This document shows positions 51,656 through 61,373 of a stretch of DNA of 64,000 nt, piece after piece. Position 1 is the stretch's first letter, and each line of letters starts with the position of its first letter. Under the pieces are notes generated by a model. The model was not told the DNA's origin. It saw nothing but the letters and a program-made list of their open reading frames with translations, and ran no database searches. Origin of the DNA: Bacillota bacterium (GTDB lineage Bacteria > Bacillota > Sulfobacillia > JABLXB01); contig JABLXB010000003.1 of assembly GCA_013178305.1 (NCBI GenBank), positions 186,001 through 250,000 on the forward strand, given 5' to 3'. A program made the translations under genes and the position numbers.

Positions 51656-53824
51656 ATGGCGTGGGCTAGGAGACTGATCTGCGTGGCGGTGGTGGCGTCG
51701 CTGCTGGTGGCGGCAGGGGGCGTGGCGAGCGTGGCGGCCGCGGCGTACGAGAAGGAGGTCGCTTTTAAGCCACAGGGCAAAGGGGTAAGTGTCGGCTGGG
51801 CCAAGAAGGTGTTTATAGACGAGGATGATGCCCCGTGGGCCACGGGATACATGGCCAAGATGAAGGTACGAGGGCTCATGCAGGGGTATCCCGGGGGGAA
51901 GTTCCTCCCCAACGCGGCCGTCTCCAGGGTTGAACTGGTGGTGCTGGCCGTCCGTCTGAAAGGGCTGGAGCAAGAGGCCAGAGACCGCAGCGGCGCAGTC
52001 CTCCCGTTCAGTGACGCGGAGCAGATCTACCGCAAAAACGCGTGGGCCGTCGGCTATCTTGCCACGGCGATTAGCGCGGGGTTGATTTCGTCGACGCGTG
52101 CGGCGTTCCAGGCTGAGAAGGCCGCGACCAGGCTCTGGGCTTCCGAGGTATTCATAAAGGCCATGGGCCTGGAGCAGGAAGCCAACGATATGATGAACAC
52201 CAGTCTCCCGTACTCAGACGCCCACGAGATCCCCTCCGACAAGGTCGGCTACGTGGCCGTCGCCCTGGAACGGGGGATCATGATGGGGTACGGCAACGCC
52301 TTCAGGCCGAACGCTCCGATCAAGCGCTCGGAGATCGCGGCGGTGCTCGACCGAGCCGACGAGGCTCTCCCGCCGAAGATCGGCTACGAGGTTCGCGGGA
52401 TCATAACCGGCGTTAACGAGCAGAACCCCGCCATAACCGTCAGGGTGCTCGACAACCGGTGGTGGGACTGGAAGGTCATGACCCGCAACGCGTACAAGGG
52501 GAACCTGTTCACAGGCACGGTCACGATACCGGTGTCAGAGGACGCGCTGATCCTGGTCAACAAGAAGCTCGGCGACCTGTCGGACCTCGAGACAGGGCAG
52601 CGAGCGTTGATACTCAGGAACTCCGACGGCAAGGCCATCCTCATCGACGCCAACGGGAACGGCCCGACCCCGAACTGGCCCGACGTGGGGAGCATCAGCA
52701 AGGAAGGCACCGTGAGGGCGATCGATCTGGGCAGCCCGAACAAGGTCACCATCAGGGATAATCAAGGGATCGACTGGACGTACCAGATCGCGTCGAATTG
52801 CCAGTTCCTCAGGGACGGTGACGAGATCGACCTCGACGATGTGAGGGTCGGCGACAGGGTCACTATCAAGATCGTTGACTCCAAGATCACCAAGCTTGTT
52901 GTGGAGGCGCCGGTGGCGGACTCGGTGAAGACCGGCGAAGTCACGGACATAAGAGCGGGTTCAACACCGAGGATCACGATAGAGCTGTCCGATGACTCGA
53001 GCTTCACCGCCGCCATCTCCTCCTCGGTGGTCGTGAAGGAGGACGGCTCGACGCGGTATCTCAGCGACGTGCACGTCGGTGACGACGTCCGCATCGAACT
53101 GCGCGACGGATATGTTGTAAGGATCGACATACTTGAATCGGAGGCCCGTGAGTACACCGGAGTAGTGCAGGACGTGTACTTCAGCGGATCGCCGAAGAGG
53201 CTCACAATCAGGTTGGACGGGACGCGGACGATGAGCGCCACCCTGTCGGACAGCGTCGTAGTCAAGTACGACGGGCATACCGTCAGCCTCAGCGAAGTCA
53301 AGGTCGGTGACACAGTCGATCTCACGGTTGTGAACTCGCTGGTCACGAAGATAGACATCGAGCGACGCTCGGTCACCGAGAGAGAGGGGACGGTAACCCA
53401 GGTCGAGACCGGCTCCGGCGCGCGAATCTGGATACGCGTCAGCGGCGGTTCCATCGTGAACTACCAGGTTACCTCCAGCGCCACCGTCGAGTTCCACGAT
53501 GACGACGACCTGGAACTCGAGGATGTAGTGCCCGGCGACAAGGTCGACCTCAGGATCTCCGACTCCAAGGTGACCAGGATCGTGATCGAGGAGCGGCCGG
53601 TCAGTGAAATCCAGGGCACGGTAACAGCACTGAACCCGAGCTCAACCTCGGGGCGCACGGTAACGGTCCGCGACTCGGCAGGGAACCTCATGACCTACAA
53701 GGTGTGGAATGAGGCCAGCATTAAGAAGGGCTCCGACACCCTGAGGTTCAGTGACCTCGACGAAGGTGACTCGGTGATACTGAAGGTCGAGGGGAACCTC
53801 GTGACGAGGATCACAGTATTGTAG
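51656..53824 (+). CDS. SLH-domain surface protein with repeated beta domains
   Basis: A 722-residue exported protein. A signal peptide ends near AAAAYEK (residue 31). Three SLH-like segments follow (about 50-245, e.g. YMAKMKVRGLMQGYPGGKFL, WAVGYLATAISAGLIS, YVAVALERGIMMGYGNAF). The rest, 250-722, is five to six copies of a beta module with a VRVGDRVTIKIVDSKITKLV / VGDTVDLTVVNSLVTKIDI pattern, roughly 75-85 residues each. Such VGDxVxL repeats occur in cell-wall proteins of clostridia; their binding partner is unknown. ATG follows GAGGAGG. A strong terminator follows. Probable S-layer or envelope structural protein. Confidence 0.88.
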   Translation: MAWARRLICVAVVASLLVAAGGVASVAAAAYEKEVAFKPQGKGVSVGWAKKVFIDEDDAPWATGYMAKMKVRGLMQGYPGGKFLPNAAVSRVELVVLAVRLKGLEQEARDRSGAVLPFSDAEQIYRKNAWAVGYLATAISAGLISSTRAAFQAEKAATRLWASEVFIKAMGLEQEANDMMNTSLPYSDAHEIPSDKVGYVAVALERGIMMGYGNAFRPNAPIKRSEIAAVLDRADEALPPKIGYEVRGIITGVNEQNPAITVRVLDNRWWDWKVMTRNAYKGNLFTGTVTIPVSEDALILVNKKLGDLSDLETGQRALILRNSDGKAILIDANGNGPTPNWPDVGSISKEGTVRAIDLGSPNKVTIRDNQGIDWTYQIASNCQFLRDGDEIDLDDVRVGDRVTIKIVDSKITKLVVEAPVADSVKTGEVTDIRAGSTPRITIELSDDSSFTAAISSSVVVKEDGSTRYLSDVHVGDDVRIELRDGYVVRIDILESEAREYTGVVQDVYFSGSPKRLTIRLDGTRTMSATLSDSVVVKYDGHTVSLSEVKVGDTVDLTVVNSLVTKIDIERRSVTEREGTVTQVETGSGARIWIRVSGGSIVNYQVTSSATVEFHDDDDLELEDVVPGDKVDLRISDSKVTRIVIEERPVSEIQGTVTALNPSSTSGRTVTVRDSAGNLMTYKVWNEASIKKGSDTLRFSDLDEGDSVILKVEGNLVTRITVL

Positions 53825-53853
53825 CACCGCGACGTAACCACGTCACCTGATCG

Positions 53854-53898
53854 GCGGCCGTTGGCCGGCCTGGAGCCGGCTCGGCCGCTGGTCGTTTT
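53854..53898 (+). terminator. Terminator after the SLH protein gene
   Basis: GCGGCCG at 53854-53860 pairs with CGGCCGC at 53882-53888, and GCCGGC at 53864-53869 with GCCGGC at 53875-53880, followed by GTCGTTTTGT. The rest of the 53825-54233 gap has a CCACC/GGTGG dyad at 54027-54050, the operator below and no gene that I can see. Confidence 0.75.
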
Positions 53899-54064
53899 GT
53901 GGCCGCCGGCGAGTTCTACCGCCGCTCCAACCGCGTCGCCCGCGTTTTACCACTGTGAGCAGCATTTTGAGCAGTACTTTCGAGAAACATTACCGTAAGA
54001 CTTTCTTTCCGGCAGGAATCATCCGCCACCACGCTGAATAGCCGCGGTGGCCTAGACATCATAC

Positions 54065-54075
54065 TGGTCTGACCA
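54065..54075 (+). promoter_or_regulatory. GntR/FadR-type operator upstream of lctP
   Basis: TGGTCTGACCA is a perfect palindrome around a central T, of the kind bound by FadR-subfamily GntR proteins such as LldR, which controls lactate genes in other bacteria. CATACT at 54060-54065 could be an overlapping -10 element, but no -35 is clear. No GntR gene is in the window. Confidence 0.5.
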
Positions 54076-54233
54076 ATGAACCTGGGACCTGCTAAACCGC
54101 AGTTGCAGGCGCGAAGGGGGTGAAAATGGGGGTAGGACGACGGTGAGCATTCGGCCACTGGAGGCATCAGTAAGGCAGTAGATTCTCTGTGGTTGGAAGG
54201 TGCCCGCGTGACAATAGAAAGGAGGTTTCCCTA

Positions 54234-55913
54234 ATGCCACTTCCCCTTGGGGTTATGGCCATCCTTGCTCTGTTGCCCATCCTCGCGGCAGTCGTCCTGA
54301 TGACTGCATACAGATGGCCCGGCAAGAAGGCCATGCCGGTGACGTGGCTGGTAGCGGTCCTCATCGCAGTGGTTTTCTGGAGAATGGATTTCACCTGGAT
54401 AGCGGCTTCAACGATTAACGGCTTCCTCTCCGCTCTGAACATCCTCGTCATCGTTTTCGGCGCAATCTTCGTAATGAACACGTTGCAGAACGGCGGCGCG
54501 ATGAATGCCATCAAGCGCGGGTTCTACGGCATCACCGGGGACAGGCGCGCGCAGGCGCTCATCGTGGGCTGGCTGTTCGGAGCCCTGATCGAAGGGGCGG
54601 CGGGATTCGGCACCCCGGCGGCGCTGGCCGGACCCCTGATGGTCGGCCTCGGATTCCCGCCACTCGCTGCGGCAATGGTTGCACTCATATACAATAGCAC
54701 CCCCGTTTCGTTCGGGGCCGTCGGCACCCCGATCCTGGCGGGCGTCAATACCGCCATAGGCAACTTCATAGGGGCCGGAAAGGAGCTGCCGGTCGACTAC
54801 CTCAGGATGCAGGGTATCTACGTCTCGCTCGTTCACGGTATCTGCGGCACGTTCATCACTCTCGTGGGCATATGCATGATGACCAAATTCTTTGGTGAGA
54901 AACGCTCGATCAGCGACGGTCTCGCGATCTGGCCGTTCGCGGTGTTCTCGGGCCTGGCGTTCACCGTCCCCTACATGCTTCTAGCCCAGATAAGCCCGGA
55001 GCTCCCGTCGCTCGCCGGCGCGACCATCGGCCTGCTCATCGTGATGTACGCGGCGTCGAGGAACTTTCTGCTGCCGAAGGAGCCGTGGGACTTCCCCGCG
55101 CGAAACAAGTGGGAATCCGACTGGGTGGGGAGCCTGGAACCCGGAAGGAAAGGGGACGCGGCGGAGAAGACGATGTCTCTCGCGCTGGCGTGGGCGCCGT
55201 ACATACTCATCGTCGCGGCGCTCGTGCTGACGAGGCTCCGCAACCTGCCGTACGGCAACATGCTGAAGGCTGCGTGGGTCATAACTGTCCCCAGGATACT
55301 GGGGACCTCGATAACCTACACGGTGCAGCCGCTTAACCTCCCCGGCTTGTTCCCGTTCATTCCTGTGGCGATGATCGCCTGGGTCATTCACTCGATGAAG
55401 GGGGAGGCCATCAACAAGACTCTCAACCAGACGTTCAGGCAACTGGTCCCCGCGACGATCGCGCTGCTGTTCGCCGTGGGTGCCGTTGAAGTCATGAAGG
55501 CCTCTGGGAACAACGCCCTGAAGATCGATGGCATGCTGATCACTATGGCGAAGGCCGCGGCCTCGCTGTTCGGGGCTGCTTGGCCGTTGTGCGCGCCCTT
55601 CGTCGGCGTACTCGGCGCGTTCGTGGCCGGTTCGAACACCGTTTCGAACATCCTGTTCAGCGGGTTCCAGTATGAGGTGGCCAAGCAGCTCGGCATATCC
55701 AGGCTCATAGTGGTGGCCCTCCAGGTTGTCGGCGGCGCCGTCGGCAACATGATTTGCGTCCACAACGTTGTGGCGGCATGTACCACCGTGGGTATCCAGG
55801 CAGCCGAGGGCACTGTCATCAAGCGCAACCTCGTGCCGACGGTCATGTATAGTCTGGCAGCGGGGATAATCGGGCTTCTCATGGCGTACGTTTTCGCTCC
55901 CGGGCTCCTGTAA
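54234..55913 (+). CDS. lctP: L-lactate permease
   Basis: A 559-residue LctP/LldP-family transporter with about 13-14 membrane helices, importing lactate (or glycolate) with protons. Family landmarks are [25 protein letters not shown]-type sequence near 118-145, [17 protein letters not shown] near 157-173, and [21 protein letters not shown] near 465-485, followed by [20 protein letters not shown] at 54234 lies behind AAAGGAGG. It heads the lactate-oxidation operon; oxidising enzymes follow at once. A GntR-type operator lies 160 bp upstream. Confidence 0.95.
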   Translation: MPLPLGVMAILALLPILAAVVLMTAYRWPGKKAMPVTWLVAVLIAVVFWRMDFTWIAASTINGFLSALNILVIVFGAIFVMNTLQNGGAMNAIKRGFYGITGDRRAQALIVGWLFGALIEGAAGFGTPAALAGPLMVGLGFPPLAAAMVALIYNSTPVSFGAVGTPILAGVNTAIGNFIGAGKELPVDYLRMQGIYVSLVHGICGTFITLVGICMMTKFFGEKRSISDGLAIWPFAVFSGLAFTVPYMLLAQISPELPSLAGATIGLLIVMYAASRNFLLPKEPWDFPARNKWESDWVGSLEPGRKGDAAEKTMSLALAWAPYILIVAALVLTRLRNLPYGNMLKAAWVITVPRILGTSITYTVQPLNLPGLFPFIPVAMIAWVIHSMKGEAINKTLNQTFRQLVPATIALLFAVGAVEVMKASGNNALKIDGMLITMAKAAASLFGAAWPLCAPFVGVLGAFVAGSNTVSNILFSGFQYEVAKQLGISRLIVVALQVVGGAVGNMICVHNVVAACTTVGIQAAEGTVIKRNLVPTVMYSLAAGIIGLLMAYVFAPGLL

Positions 55914-56047
55914 GGGCTGGCAGGCGCTCGCGGGCAATTGGCGTGGCACGGTGATCCGCCGCTGGGCTGCGGGCGGTCACCGTGCCGCCCCAAGACACAC
56001 GCGGACCGGGTGACGCGGACCTCATCACGCGGGGGTGAGATTGACTG

Positions 56048-57442
56048 ATGTGTGAACTGGGACAGGAGCTCCGGAGGATAGCCGGAGACGCGAACGTCCT
56101 CAGCGACATGGAGGACCGCCTGTGCTACTCGTACGATTCGACCCACGTCGAGCATCTCCCGGAATTCATAGTTAGACCCCGCACGACCTCCGAAGTGATC
56201 GAGATAATGAGATTGGCCAACGACACGATGAAGCCGGTCGTGCCCAGGGGCGCCGGAACTGGCCTGAGCGGCGGCAGCGTCGCCATCTCGGGCGGCATAG
56301 TGATGGACCTCACCCGCATGAACTCGGTGCTGGAGGTAAATAGCCAGGACCTGTACGCCGTGGTGGAACCCGGCGTAATCACGCTGGACCTGCAGAACCA
56401 GGTCGCTGTGGACAAGCTACTCTATCCGCCGGACCCGGGTTCGAACAGCGCGTCGACCATCGGCGGCAATATCGCCGAGAACGCGGGCGGGCTGCGCGGG
56501 CTGAAGTACGGGGTCACGCAGCACTATGTGATGGGACTCGAGGTTGTGGCTCCGACCGGCGAGGTATTCAGGACCGGAAGCAAGACCGTGAAGTGTGTCA
56601 CGGGGTTCGACCTCACGCGGCTCATGGTCGGCTCCGAGGGGACGCTCGGGGTGGTCACCCGGGCGACCCTCAGGCTTATACCGGCGCCCGAATTCGGCCG
56701 TGCCATGCTTGGGGTATTCGACGAAACGATGAACGCGGCCAGGGCTGTATCGAAGATAATCGAGGCGGGCGTGGTGCCCGCCACGCTGGAATACCTCGAC
56801 AGGGTAACCGTCAACGCCGTCGAGGACTTCAAGCCGTGCGGCCTGCCGAGGGATGCCGAGGCCGTGCTGCTGTGCGAGTGCGACGGCTACCGAGAGGCCG
56901 CCGAGAGGGAAGCCGCTGCGGCGAGCAAGATCATGAAGGACTGCGGGGCGAGGCGCGTCGATTTCGCCCGTGACGACGCCGAGAAGGCGGCCGTGTGGGC
57001 CGGCCGGCGCGCTGCGCTCGCCGCGCTCACCCGTGTCATGCCCACGACGATCCTGGAGGACGCTACGGTACCGCGCAGCAGGATACCCGACATCATCGAG
57101 ATCATAAGGCGGATCGCCGCGGAGTACGACCTGGGGATCGGGACGTTCGGCCACGCGGGCGACGGCAACCTCCACCCCACGTTCCTCACCGACGAGCGCA
57201 ATGCCGCCGAGATCCATCGCGTCGAGATGGCAGTCGACGACCTTTTCAAGGCGGCGCTCGAACTCGGGGGGACCCTGAGCGGGGAGCACGGCATCGGGGT
57301 CACCAAGGCGAAGTTCCTCGCGTGGGAACTGGGCCCCGAGGGTGTGGGGGTCATGCGGCGGATAAAGAAGGCGATGGATCCGCGTAACATTCTTAACCCC
57401 GGGAAGATGGACCTGGGGGATTTTGGGGGTGTTGCCGGTTGA
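56048..57442 (+). CDS. glcD: FAD-linked D-lactate/glycolate dehydrogenase subunit (GlcD-like)
   Basis: A 464-residue VAO-type flavoprotein. The FAD domain has PVVPRGAGTGLSGGSV at about 58-73, PPDPGSNSASTIGGNIAENAG-type sequence at 124-144 and MVGSEGTLGVVTRATL at 192-207; the C-terminal FAD-oxidase domain ends GTLSGEHGIGVTKAKFL and NPGKM. It oxidises D-lactate or glycolate to the oxo acid. Electrons should pass to the iron-sulfur partner encoded next, with which it overlaps by four bases (TTGA). The substrate is inferred from the adjacent lactate permease. Confidence 0.92.
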   Translation: MCELGQELRRIAGDANVLSDMEDRLCYSYDSTHVEHLPEFIVRPRTTSEVIEIMRLANDTMKPVVPRGAGTGLSGGSVAISGGIVMDLTRMNSVLEVNSQDLYAVVEPGVITLDLQNQVAVDKLLYPPDPGSNSASTIGGNIAENAGGLRGLKYGVTQHYVMGLEVVAPTGEVFRTGSKTVKCVTGFDLTRLMVGSEGTLGVVTRATLRLIPAPEFGRAMLGVFDETMNAARAVSKIIEAGVVPATLEYLDRVTVNAVEDFKPCGLPRDAEAVLLCECDGYREAAEREAAAASKIMKDCGARRVDFARDDAEKAAVWAGRRAALAALTRVMPTTILEDATVPRSRIPDIIEIIRRIAAEYDLGIGTFGHAGDGNLHPTFLTDERNAAEIHRVEMAVDDLFKAALELGGTLSGEHGIGVTKAKFLAWELGPEGVGVMRRIKKAMDPRNILNPGKMDLGDFGGVAG

Positions 57443-58593
57443 GCGCGCTGTCCGCTGTCGAAGAAAAAATGGTGCGCTGCATGAAGTGCGGGCTCTGCAG
57501 GGCGGCGTGCCCCATATACAAGGAGACGGGAGTCGAATCGAACCTCGCGCGCGGCAGGGTCCGCCTGGTCAAGGCGGTGCTGAGGCGGGAACTCCCCATC
57601 ACCCCCAACCTGGTTTCAAAGATATACATGTGCCTCCTGTGCAGGCAGTGTGTCACGGCATGCCCGAGCGGCGTGGATGTGGACACCATCATGAAGGCCG
57701 CGAGGGAGGAATTCGCGCAGGGCGGGTTCGCCCCCGGGGCGATGGAGACGCTCGCGAAGTCGATCGATGAATTCAAGAACATCACGGGGGAAGCCAACGA
57801 GAGCCGCCGGCTGTGGACTGAAGGTGAGTCCTGGGCTGAGCGCGTGGCGGCCCAGGCGCAAGGCGCGGAGGCCCTGTATTTCGTGGGATGCGTGGCCGCG
57901 CTTTTCCCGCAGGTGTACGATATCCCGCGCGCTGTTGCCTCGCTTCTCGACTCGGGCGGTGTCAGGTTCGCCACCGCGCAGGGTGACGAGTGGTGCTGCG
58001 GGTTCCCGCTCCTCGTGGGGGGAATGCCCGGGCGGGCGAGGCAACTTGCCAGGCGCAATGTCGCGGCGGTGCGGGAGACGGGCGTCAAGGCCCTGGTGGC
58101 GGCGTGCCCGTCGTGCTACCATACGTGGAAAACCGGCTACCCCGAGCTCCTGGGCGAGGACCTCGGGTTCAAGGTATTGCACTCATCCGAGGCGTTGCTG
58201 GAGCTCGTGGAGTCGGGCCGGCTGAAACCGGCTGCGGTCGAGATGACGGTCACGTACCACGACCCATGCGATCTCGGCAGGAAGAGCGGGGTGTACGACC
58301 CGCCGCGGAATCTGCTGAAGAGCATTCCGGGGATCGATCTCGTCGAGATGAAGGCGACGCGCGATGCCACGGTGTGCTGCGGCGGCGGCGGGAACATGGA
58401 GATGAATTTCCCGGATATGGTGCAGGCGCTGGCGAAGAAGAAGGTGCAGGAGGTCCTCTCGACCGGGGCCTCCGTGGTCGCAACGTCGTGCCAGCAGTGC
58501 AAGAGGACTATCCAGGGGTCGGCGAGGAAAGACAAGGCGAAGCTCAGAGTCCTGGACGTCTCCGAGATCCTTGCGAGGGCGGTTTCGGGGTAG
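57439..58593 (+). CDS. glcF: Iron-sulfur subunit, GlcF / HdrD-like
   Basis: A 384-residue protein with two 4Fe-4S motifs (CMKCGLCRAACP and CLLCRQCVTACPSG, within residues 13-75) followed by two CCG domains (WCCGFPLLVGG, CPSCYHTWKTGYP, HDPCDLGRKSG, CCGGGGNMEMNFPD, SCQQCKRTIQG). It should take electrons from GlcD and pass them on to the Hdr-like proteins or the membrane. It is strikingly similar to the protein at 61374-62606, which suggests duplication within the operon. TTG start overlapping the glcD stop. Confidence 0.92.
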   Translation: MSALSAVEEKMVRCMKCGLCRAACPIYKETGVESNLARGRVRLVKAVLRRELPITPNLVSKIYMCLLCRQCVTACPSGVDVDTIMKAAREEFAQGGFAPGAMETLAKSIDEFKNITGEANESRRLWTEGESWAERVAAQAQGAEALYFVGCVAALFPQVYDIPRAVASLLDSGGVRFATAQGDEWCCGFPLLVGGMPGRARQLARRNVAAVRETGVKALVAACPSCYHTWKTGYPELLGEDLGFKVLHSSEALLELVESGRLKPAAVEMTVTYHDPCDLGRKSGVYDPPRNLLKSIPGIDLVEMKATRDATVCCGGGGNMEMNFPDMVQALAKKKVQEVLSTGASVVATSCQQCKRTIQGSARKDKAKLRVLDVSEILARAVSG

Positions 58594-58727
58594 ATGCGCG
58601 GCGCGGTCCGCGTAGGAGCCGTCGCGGCGGTCTTGCCGCGGGGGACCCGCGATGACCGGCAACCAGCCCGGCCGGTCTGCCCGGAAGCCTCACTGTCGAG
58701 AACACTCATCAGAAAGGGGCCTGCCGT

Positions 58728-60728
58728 ATGAGCGAGCAGAGGGTGACTGCGCACGAGGCGCTGAACGAGAAGATCAGGGACGGGCTGGCCGACCGCGACT
58801 CCCAGCGCGGGCGGAACGTCGCCCTGCAGGTCATCTGCCCCAAGCACATAGCGAAGGTACGGGATTATCCCGCCCTGTCGCGGCGCCTCAGGGAAATAAA
58901 GGCGTATTCGATCACTAACCTCGATGCCCTGGTGAAGAGGGCCGTCGCGGCGATGCAGGCCGTCAACTGCAAGGTATTCTACGCAAGAACGGGCGCCGAG
59001 GCCAGGGACTACATACTCGGCGTCATCAGGAAGGGGCCCGTGGTAAAGAGTAAGACCAACGCGGGCAAAGAGATCGGCCTCGTCGACGCACTCGAGGCCG
59101 CGGGGATTCAGGTGATCGAAACCGACCTCGGCGACAGGATAGTGCAACTTGCCGGCAGCCATCCCAGCCATTCGCTCGTTCCGGCGCTGCACATCCCCCT
59201 CGAGCGGATAGCTCAGATCTTCAGCGAGGAGACCGGGCAGGTTGTGGATCCCACTCTCGATGCGTGCATCGCGGCCGCCCGGAAGGGCCTCCTGCACTAC
59301 ATGCTCGACGCGCAATACGGGATATCGGGGGCGAACGCCATCGCGGCGGATTCCGGGACCATATTCCTCATCGAAAACGAGGGCAACGTCCGCGCCGTCA
59401 CAAACCTGCCGCACACCCACATCGTCATCGCGGGTATCGAGAAGATCGTGCCCACTCCTCAGGATGCCCTCACCGTGGTACAGGCCGCGTCCGTGTACGG
59501 CCTGGGGCAGGACCTGGGCACTTACGTCTCGTGCATATCGGGACCGTCGCGCACCGGCGACATCGAATACAAGGTGGCGCTCGGGATGCACGGGCCGAAA
59601 GAGGTGCACGTGGTGCTGCTCGACAACGGGAGGTCGGAGGCGATCAGGCAGGGCTACGAGGAGGCGCTGTACTGCACCAACTGCGGCAGCTGCCTGAACT
59701 TCTGCCCGGTGTACGGGGCGATCGGCGAGCGGTACGGCTACAAGTACCTCGGCGGCAGGGGCATCGCGTTCACTGCGTTTCACGCAGGGCTGGACACGGC
59801 CGTCGCGGAAGGATTGCCCCTGTGCACCACCTGCGAGAGCTGCAAAGCGACCTGCCCCGCGCAGATTGACGCGCCCAAACTGGTCAAGCGCCTGAGGAAG
59901 GACGCTGGGTGTTCCGCGCTCGAGTTCGAACCGTACGCGCAGGCGAAGGCGGAGATCGATAGGAACGGCAACCCGTACGGCGAGACGCGCAAGCCCTGGG
60001 GACACGAGAAGTCTTCCGCGGAGAACGTTGTGTTCGTCGGTTGCGTGGGGTCGTTCAGGGAACGCGAGAGCGCGGAGGCGACCCTGAGACTCCTAGAGAG
60101 GCTCGGGGTGGATTTCACGACGATCGACGAGCGGTGCTGCGGCGGCGTGTACGAGGACATCGGGTACCAGGCGAACGCGGAGTTCGCGCGGCACAACCTC
60201 GACGCTGTGCGCGCCGCAGGCGCGAAACGCGTGATCGCCATCTGCCCGCGGTGTATGAGGTTCCTCAAGGAGTCCCCGGGCTACGAAGGCGTCGAGATCG
60301 TCCACGTGACGGAATTCCTCGCTGAATTCCTCGCGGGCAAGGGCCTACCGGTGAAGACCGGCGCGAAGATCGCATACCACGACCCCTGCCATCTCGGCAG
60401 GTCGCAAGGCGTGTACCAGGCGCCGCGAGATCTCGTAAGGATGGTGGCCGATAATACCGTGGAGCCGCTCCGTTCGAAGGAGTACGGCCGCTGTTGCGGC
60501 GCCGGGTCCGTGGTGCGCGGCGTGTTCCCGCGGCTCTCGATCTCCATGGCCCGCACCCGCGTGCAGGAGTTCGAGGATACGGGGGCGGACGTGGTGCTGA
60601 CGGAGTGCTTTGCTTGCCTGCACAACCTGAGGAATGCCCTGACCTCCAGGAATAAGGTGGAGGTCTACAACATAACGGAGTACATCTCGCTCCTGCTGGA
60701 CGGTAAGGCGCAGGCGGCGGCCGAGTAG
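58728..60728 (+). CDS. LutB/LldF-like LUD protein fused to CCG domains
   Basis: A 666-residue fusion. Residues 60-310 are the LUD domain of LutB/LutC-type lactate enzymes (VVKSKTNAGKEIGL, ETDLGDRIVQL, HPSHSLVPALHI, GISGANAIAADSGTIFL, THIVIAGIEKIVPT). Two 4Fe-4S motifs follow (CTNCGSCLNFCPVYG, CTTCESCKATCPAQ). Residues 430-660 hold LutA-like CCG domains (FVGCVGSF, ERCCGGVYED, CPRCMRFLKE, HDPCHLGRSQG, RCCGAGSVVRG). In Bacillus these are separate LutA and LutB proteins that oxidise L-lactate; LutC is not seen. ATG behind AAAGGGG. Confidence 0.9.
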   Translation: MSEQRVTAHEALNEKIRDGLADRDSQRGRNVALQVICPKHIAKVRDYPALSRRLREIKAYSITNLDALVKRAVAAMQAVNCKVFYARTGAEARDYILGVIRKGPVVKSKTNAGKEIGLVDALEAAGIQVIETDLGDRIVQLAGSHPSHSLVPALHIPLERIAQIFSEETGQVVDPTLDACIAAARKGLLHYMLDAQYGISGANAIAADSGTIFLIENEGNVRAVTNLPHTHIVIAGIEKIVPTPQDALTVVQAASVYGLGQDLGTYVSCISGPSRTGDIEYKVALGMHGPKEVHVVLLDNGRSEAIRQGYEEALYCTNCGSCLNFCPVYGAIGERYGYKYLGGRGIAFTAFHAGLDTAVAEGLPLCTTCESCKATCPAQIDAPKLVKRLRKDAGCSALEFEPYAQAKAEIDRNGNPYGETRKPWGHEKSSAENVVFVGCVGSFRERESAEATLRLLERLGVDFTTIDERCCGGVYEDIGYQANAEFARHNLDAVRAAGAKRVIAICPRCMRFLKESPGYEGVEIVHVTEFLAEFLAGKGLPVKTGAKIAYHDPCHLGRSQGVYQAPRDLVRMVADNTVEPLRSKEYGRCCGAGSVVRGVFPRLSISMARTRVQEFEDTGADVVLTECFACLHNLRNALTSRNKVEVYNITEYISLLLDGKAQAAAE

Positions 60729-60835
60729 AGGCGCCCGCCCGGACACGGTGCGCGCTGCATTTGCCGGGGTGGCGGTGCGGTCGCCCGCCGGCGCTGCCGC
60801 CCGCCGCCTGATGTGAGGTATTGGGAGGGATACGC

Positions 60836-61285
60836 TTGGAACTCAACGGTTACGTTTTTCCGGACGATCTGCTCTACGACAGGCATCACGCGTGGGCGCG
60901 GGTCGAGGAGGGCGTTATCACCTGCGGTGTGACCGACTTCGCCCAGAAGCTCGCGGGGGAGATCGTCTACGTCGAGCTACCGCGCAAGGGGCGCAAGGTA
61001 GAGCAGGAAAAGCCGCTCCTGTCCCTGGAGTCGGGGAAGTGGGTGGGCAGGGTGTATGCGCCCTTCACGGGGGAGGTTCTGGAGGCCAACACCTCGCTCG
61101 AGGATGACGCCTCGCCGGTCAACGCGGACCCGTACGGCGAGGGCTGGATCGTCAGGCTGAAGGTCGATCCAGCCACGGCGCAGGCGGAAACCGCCAACCT
61201 GCTCAAGGCCGGTCCGGCCCTCGAGGAGTTCATAAGGTCGGAGATGACCCGTATCGAGAAGGAGAAGGCGGAGAAGCGCGGCTAG
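60836..61285 (+). CDS. GcvH-like lipoyl carrier protein
   Basis: A 149-residue protein with the lipoyl domain fold of glycine-cleavage H protein: HHAWARVEEGVITCGVTDFA, GEIVYVELPRKGRKV, LLSLESGKWVGRVYAPFTGE. Lys68 in ESGKW is the expected lipoylation site, and the C-terminus has DPYGEGWIVRLK. No glycine cleavage genes (gcvT, gcvP) are nearby. Instead it lies between a lactate-oxidising fusion protein and Hdr-like genes, like the lipoate-binding proteins (LbpA) of sulfur-oxidising Hdr systems. TTG start at 60836 behind GGGAGGG. Confidence 0.88.
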   Translation: MELNGYVFPDDLLYDRHHAWARVEEGVITCGVTDFAQKLAGEIVYVELPRKGRKVEQEKPLLSLESGKWVGRVYAPFTGEVLEANTSLEDDASPVNADPYGEGWIVRLKVDPATAQAETANLLKAGPALEEFIRSEMTRIEKEKAEKRG

Positions 61286-61373
61286 GTGCGGCCGCCCGCG
61301 GGCCGGCGGGTGCGGCGCTGCGGTGCGACTCCGCACGGCGTCCCGGCCGGCGCGGGGGTTGGGGGTGTGGACG

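Noticed and set aside
54027-54050. Riboswitch in the lctP leader
   Set aside because: Only a short CCACC/GGTGG dyad is visible; no known riboswitch core sequence could be matched.
58137-60005. 622-codon minus-strand frame over the GlcF and LUD genes
   Set aside because: Antisense shadow of two genes with clear cysteine motifs; no recognisable domain.
60836-61285. Glycine cleavage H protein of a glycine cleavage system
   Set aside because: No gcvT, gcvP or lpd genes are adjacent; the gene lies within a lactate-Hdr operon, so a separate lipoyl-carrier role is more likely.
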